DNA from: Sphingomonadales bacterium
Lineage (GTDB): Bacteria; Pseudomonadota; Alphaproteobacteria; Sphingomonadales; Sphingomonadaceae
Assembly: GCA_947470185.1 (NCBI GenBank)
Contig: CANIRZ010000010.1
Location: 1-51,680, forward strand
Direction: 5' to 3'
Length of the DNA stretch: 51,680 nt
Position 1 is the stretch's first letter; the number at the start of each line of letters is the position of its first letter. The translations under genes were made by a program, and so were the position numbers. The notes beneath the pieces are model-generated. The model was not told the DNA's origin. It did not search any database and worked only from the letters and a program-made list of their open reading frames with translations. Positions 50,891 through 51,680 of the stretch are shown one piece after another.

Positions 50891-51680
50891 CATCGGGCAC
50901 CGATACCATAACTATGGCGTTGATGTTTCAGTACCTCTTCATCGGGGAACTTGCGATTTTCTCAATTTGTCTCCTGATGATACAAGTAAGAACGCGGGCA
51001 GTTTATATTTGGTTATTGTCTAATGCTGTAGCGATTTTGGCTAGCCTGCACACATTGCAGTATATTAGCTCTGGTTTGAAAATTGACAACTCGGTAGCTG
51101 CGGCATTAATGATCCTATCTTCAACCCTCAAAGCATTGAGCTTTGCAGACCGAGGTTTCATTCGAAAATACAACCGAATTCCAAGCATTTTAATTATCAG
51201 TAGTTTTATTCTGGCGGTATCAATTTTTGTCTTGGGTGAAACAGTTCTTCGTCTATTTCTGCTTTCAACTGCCGGTATTATTATATCATTATCAGCAATA
51301 TTTTACTTGATACATAACAAACATTGGATTGGGCTGCCTTCCTTAAAATATTGTGGTGCAATATTGGGACTGTCTGCTCTTGCTTGTATTTTTATCTTGT
51401 TGAGGTCTTACCCAATCGGGAGCCAAACAAGATTTGTACCAAATGACAGCGGCATAACATATCAAGCCATCTTCCTGCCGGTACTTTTCTTTTTCTTTCA
51501 CATGGTTTTTATCGGGCTTCTCATCGGCAGACAGACACGCGAAAACAATTTCAAATTGCGCAAGTCCCTTCGCATTCAGCAGGCAAGCAACCAAGCTAAG
51601 ACCAACGAGAAAGCGAGCGCTGCGCTTGCAGAAGAGCGGTATCATCTGCTGAAAATGCTAACCCATGAGGTACGCCAGCC
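50887..51680 (+). CDS. Membrane sensor histidine kinase (3' end cut by window)
   Basis: 264 codons stay open to the right edge. The N-terminal ~200 residues hold about seven hydrophobic helices (for example YLFIGELAIFSICLLMI and IFLPVLFFFFHMVFIGLLIG), followed by a charged coiled-coil-like stretch (RENNFKLRKSLRIQQ...). The sequence ends in YHLLKMLTHEVRQP, a HisKA phosphoacceptor box with the His to be phosphorylated. The seven-helix sensor resembles 7TM-type kinases. DNA here is markedly more AT-rich than the rest, suggesting transfer. The ATP-binding domain lies outside. Confidence 0.85.
   Translation, partial: MTSGTDTITMALMFQYLFIGELAIFSICLLMIQVRTRAVYIWLLSNAVAILASLHTLQYISSGLKIDNSVAAALMILSSTLKALSFADRGFIRKYNRIPSILIISSFILAVSIFVLGETVLRLFLLSTAGIIISLSAIFYLIHNKHWIGLPSLKYCGAILGLSALACIFILLRSYPIGSQTRFVPNDSGITYQAIFLPVLFFFFHMVFIGLLIGRQTRENNFKLRKSLRIQQASNQAKTNEKASAALAEERYHLLKMLTHEVRQ

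Noticed and set aside
50877-51024. 48-codon frame from ATG 50877 overlapping the kinase start
   Set aside because: It overlaps the kinase N-terminus in another frame; the kinase frame continues with clear membrane helices and a HisKA box.
1-51680. tRNA, rRNA, CRISPR array or intact insertion sequence
   Set aside because: None was seen on reading both strands; no regularly spaced repeats and no transposase-like protein.

Overview
The window reads as chromosomal DNA of an alphaproteobacterium, most likely a sphingomonad (Sphingopyxis/Sphingorhabdus-like). The reasons are the codon and amino-acid style, the TonB-dependent receptor, the OmpA protein with a long proline linker, the MCE transporter with a STAS-MlaE permease, and lgt running into a MidA-type methyltransferase. 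This assignment is inferred from gene content; no rRNA marker is present. Coding is dense, and most start choices rest on overlaps or Shine-Dalgarno sites.

Left part (1-26.8 kb), mostly housekeeping: a LytS-type sensor kinase cut by the left edge, trmB and metK with an 18-bp palindrome in front of metK, lnt, a glyoxalase-fold protein, a YqaA/DedA membrane protein, the ribosomal oxygenase roxA, an RluE-type pseudouridine synthase, a DksA/TraR zinc-finger protein, an OmpA protein and glnD sharing a bidirectional terminator, an acyl-CoA synthetase, lgt-midA, a four-gene MCE lipid transporter (permease, ATPase, MlaD, lipoprotein), an HAD-IB phosphatase, pgeF with an MFS transporter, an epimerase-like protein, a DMT exporter and a threonine aldolase. 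Several small genes missing from ordinary ORF lists sit here.

Right part (26.9-50.3 kb), a catabolic island in two arms. The minus-strand arm encodes a GntR/FCD regulator, an HMG-CoA-lyase-like protein, hydantoinase/oxoprolinase A and B, a class III CoA-transferase and an N-carbamoylsarcosine-amidase-like cysteine hydrolase. A 12-bp site containing the palindrome TTGTATACAA occurs twice: in front of the lyase gene, and between gntR and the divergent TonB receptor. The plus-strand arm is a tight eight-gene operon: dimethylglycine-dehydrogenase-like enzyme, GbcA-like Rieske oxygenase, cupin, heterotetrameric sarcosine oxidase (soxB, D, A, G) and a BCCT betaine-type transporter. It is followed by a LysR regulator coupled to a secreted alpha/beta hydrolase. 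Family knowledge supports glycine betaine -> dimethylglycine -> sarcosine -> glycine for the second arm. The first arm could make sarcosine from N-methylhydantoin via N-carbamoylsarcosine. That the two arms converge on sarcosine is inference, and the CoA-transferase/lyase pair is not explained by it.

Right end (50.3-51.7 kb): base composition turns visibly AT-rich. Two very small ORFs, linked by ATGA overlaps, lead into a membrane sensor histidine kinase cut by the window edge. No tRNA, rRNA, CRISPR array or intact insertion sequence was recognised.
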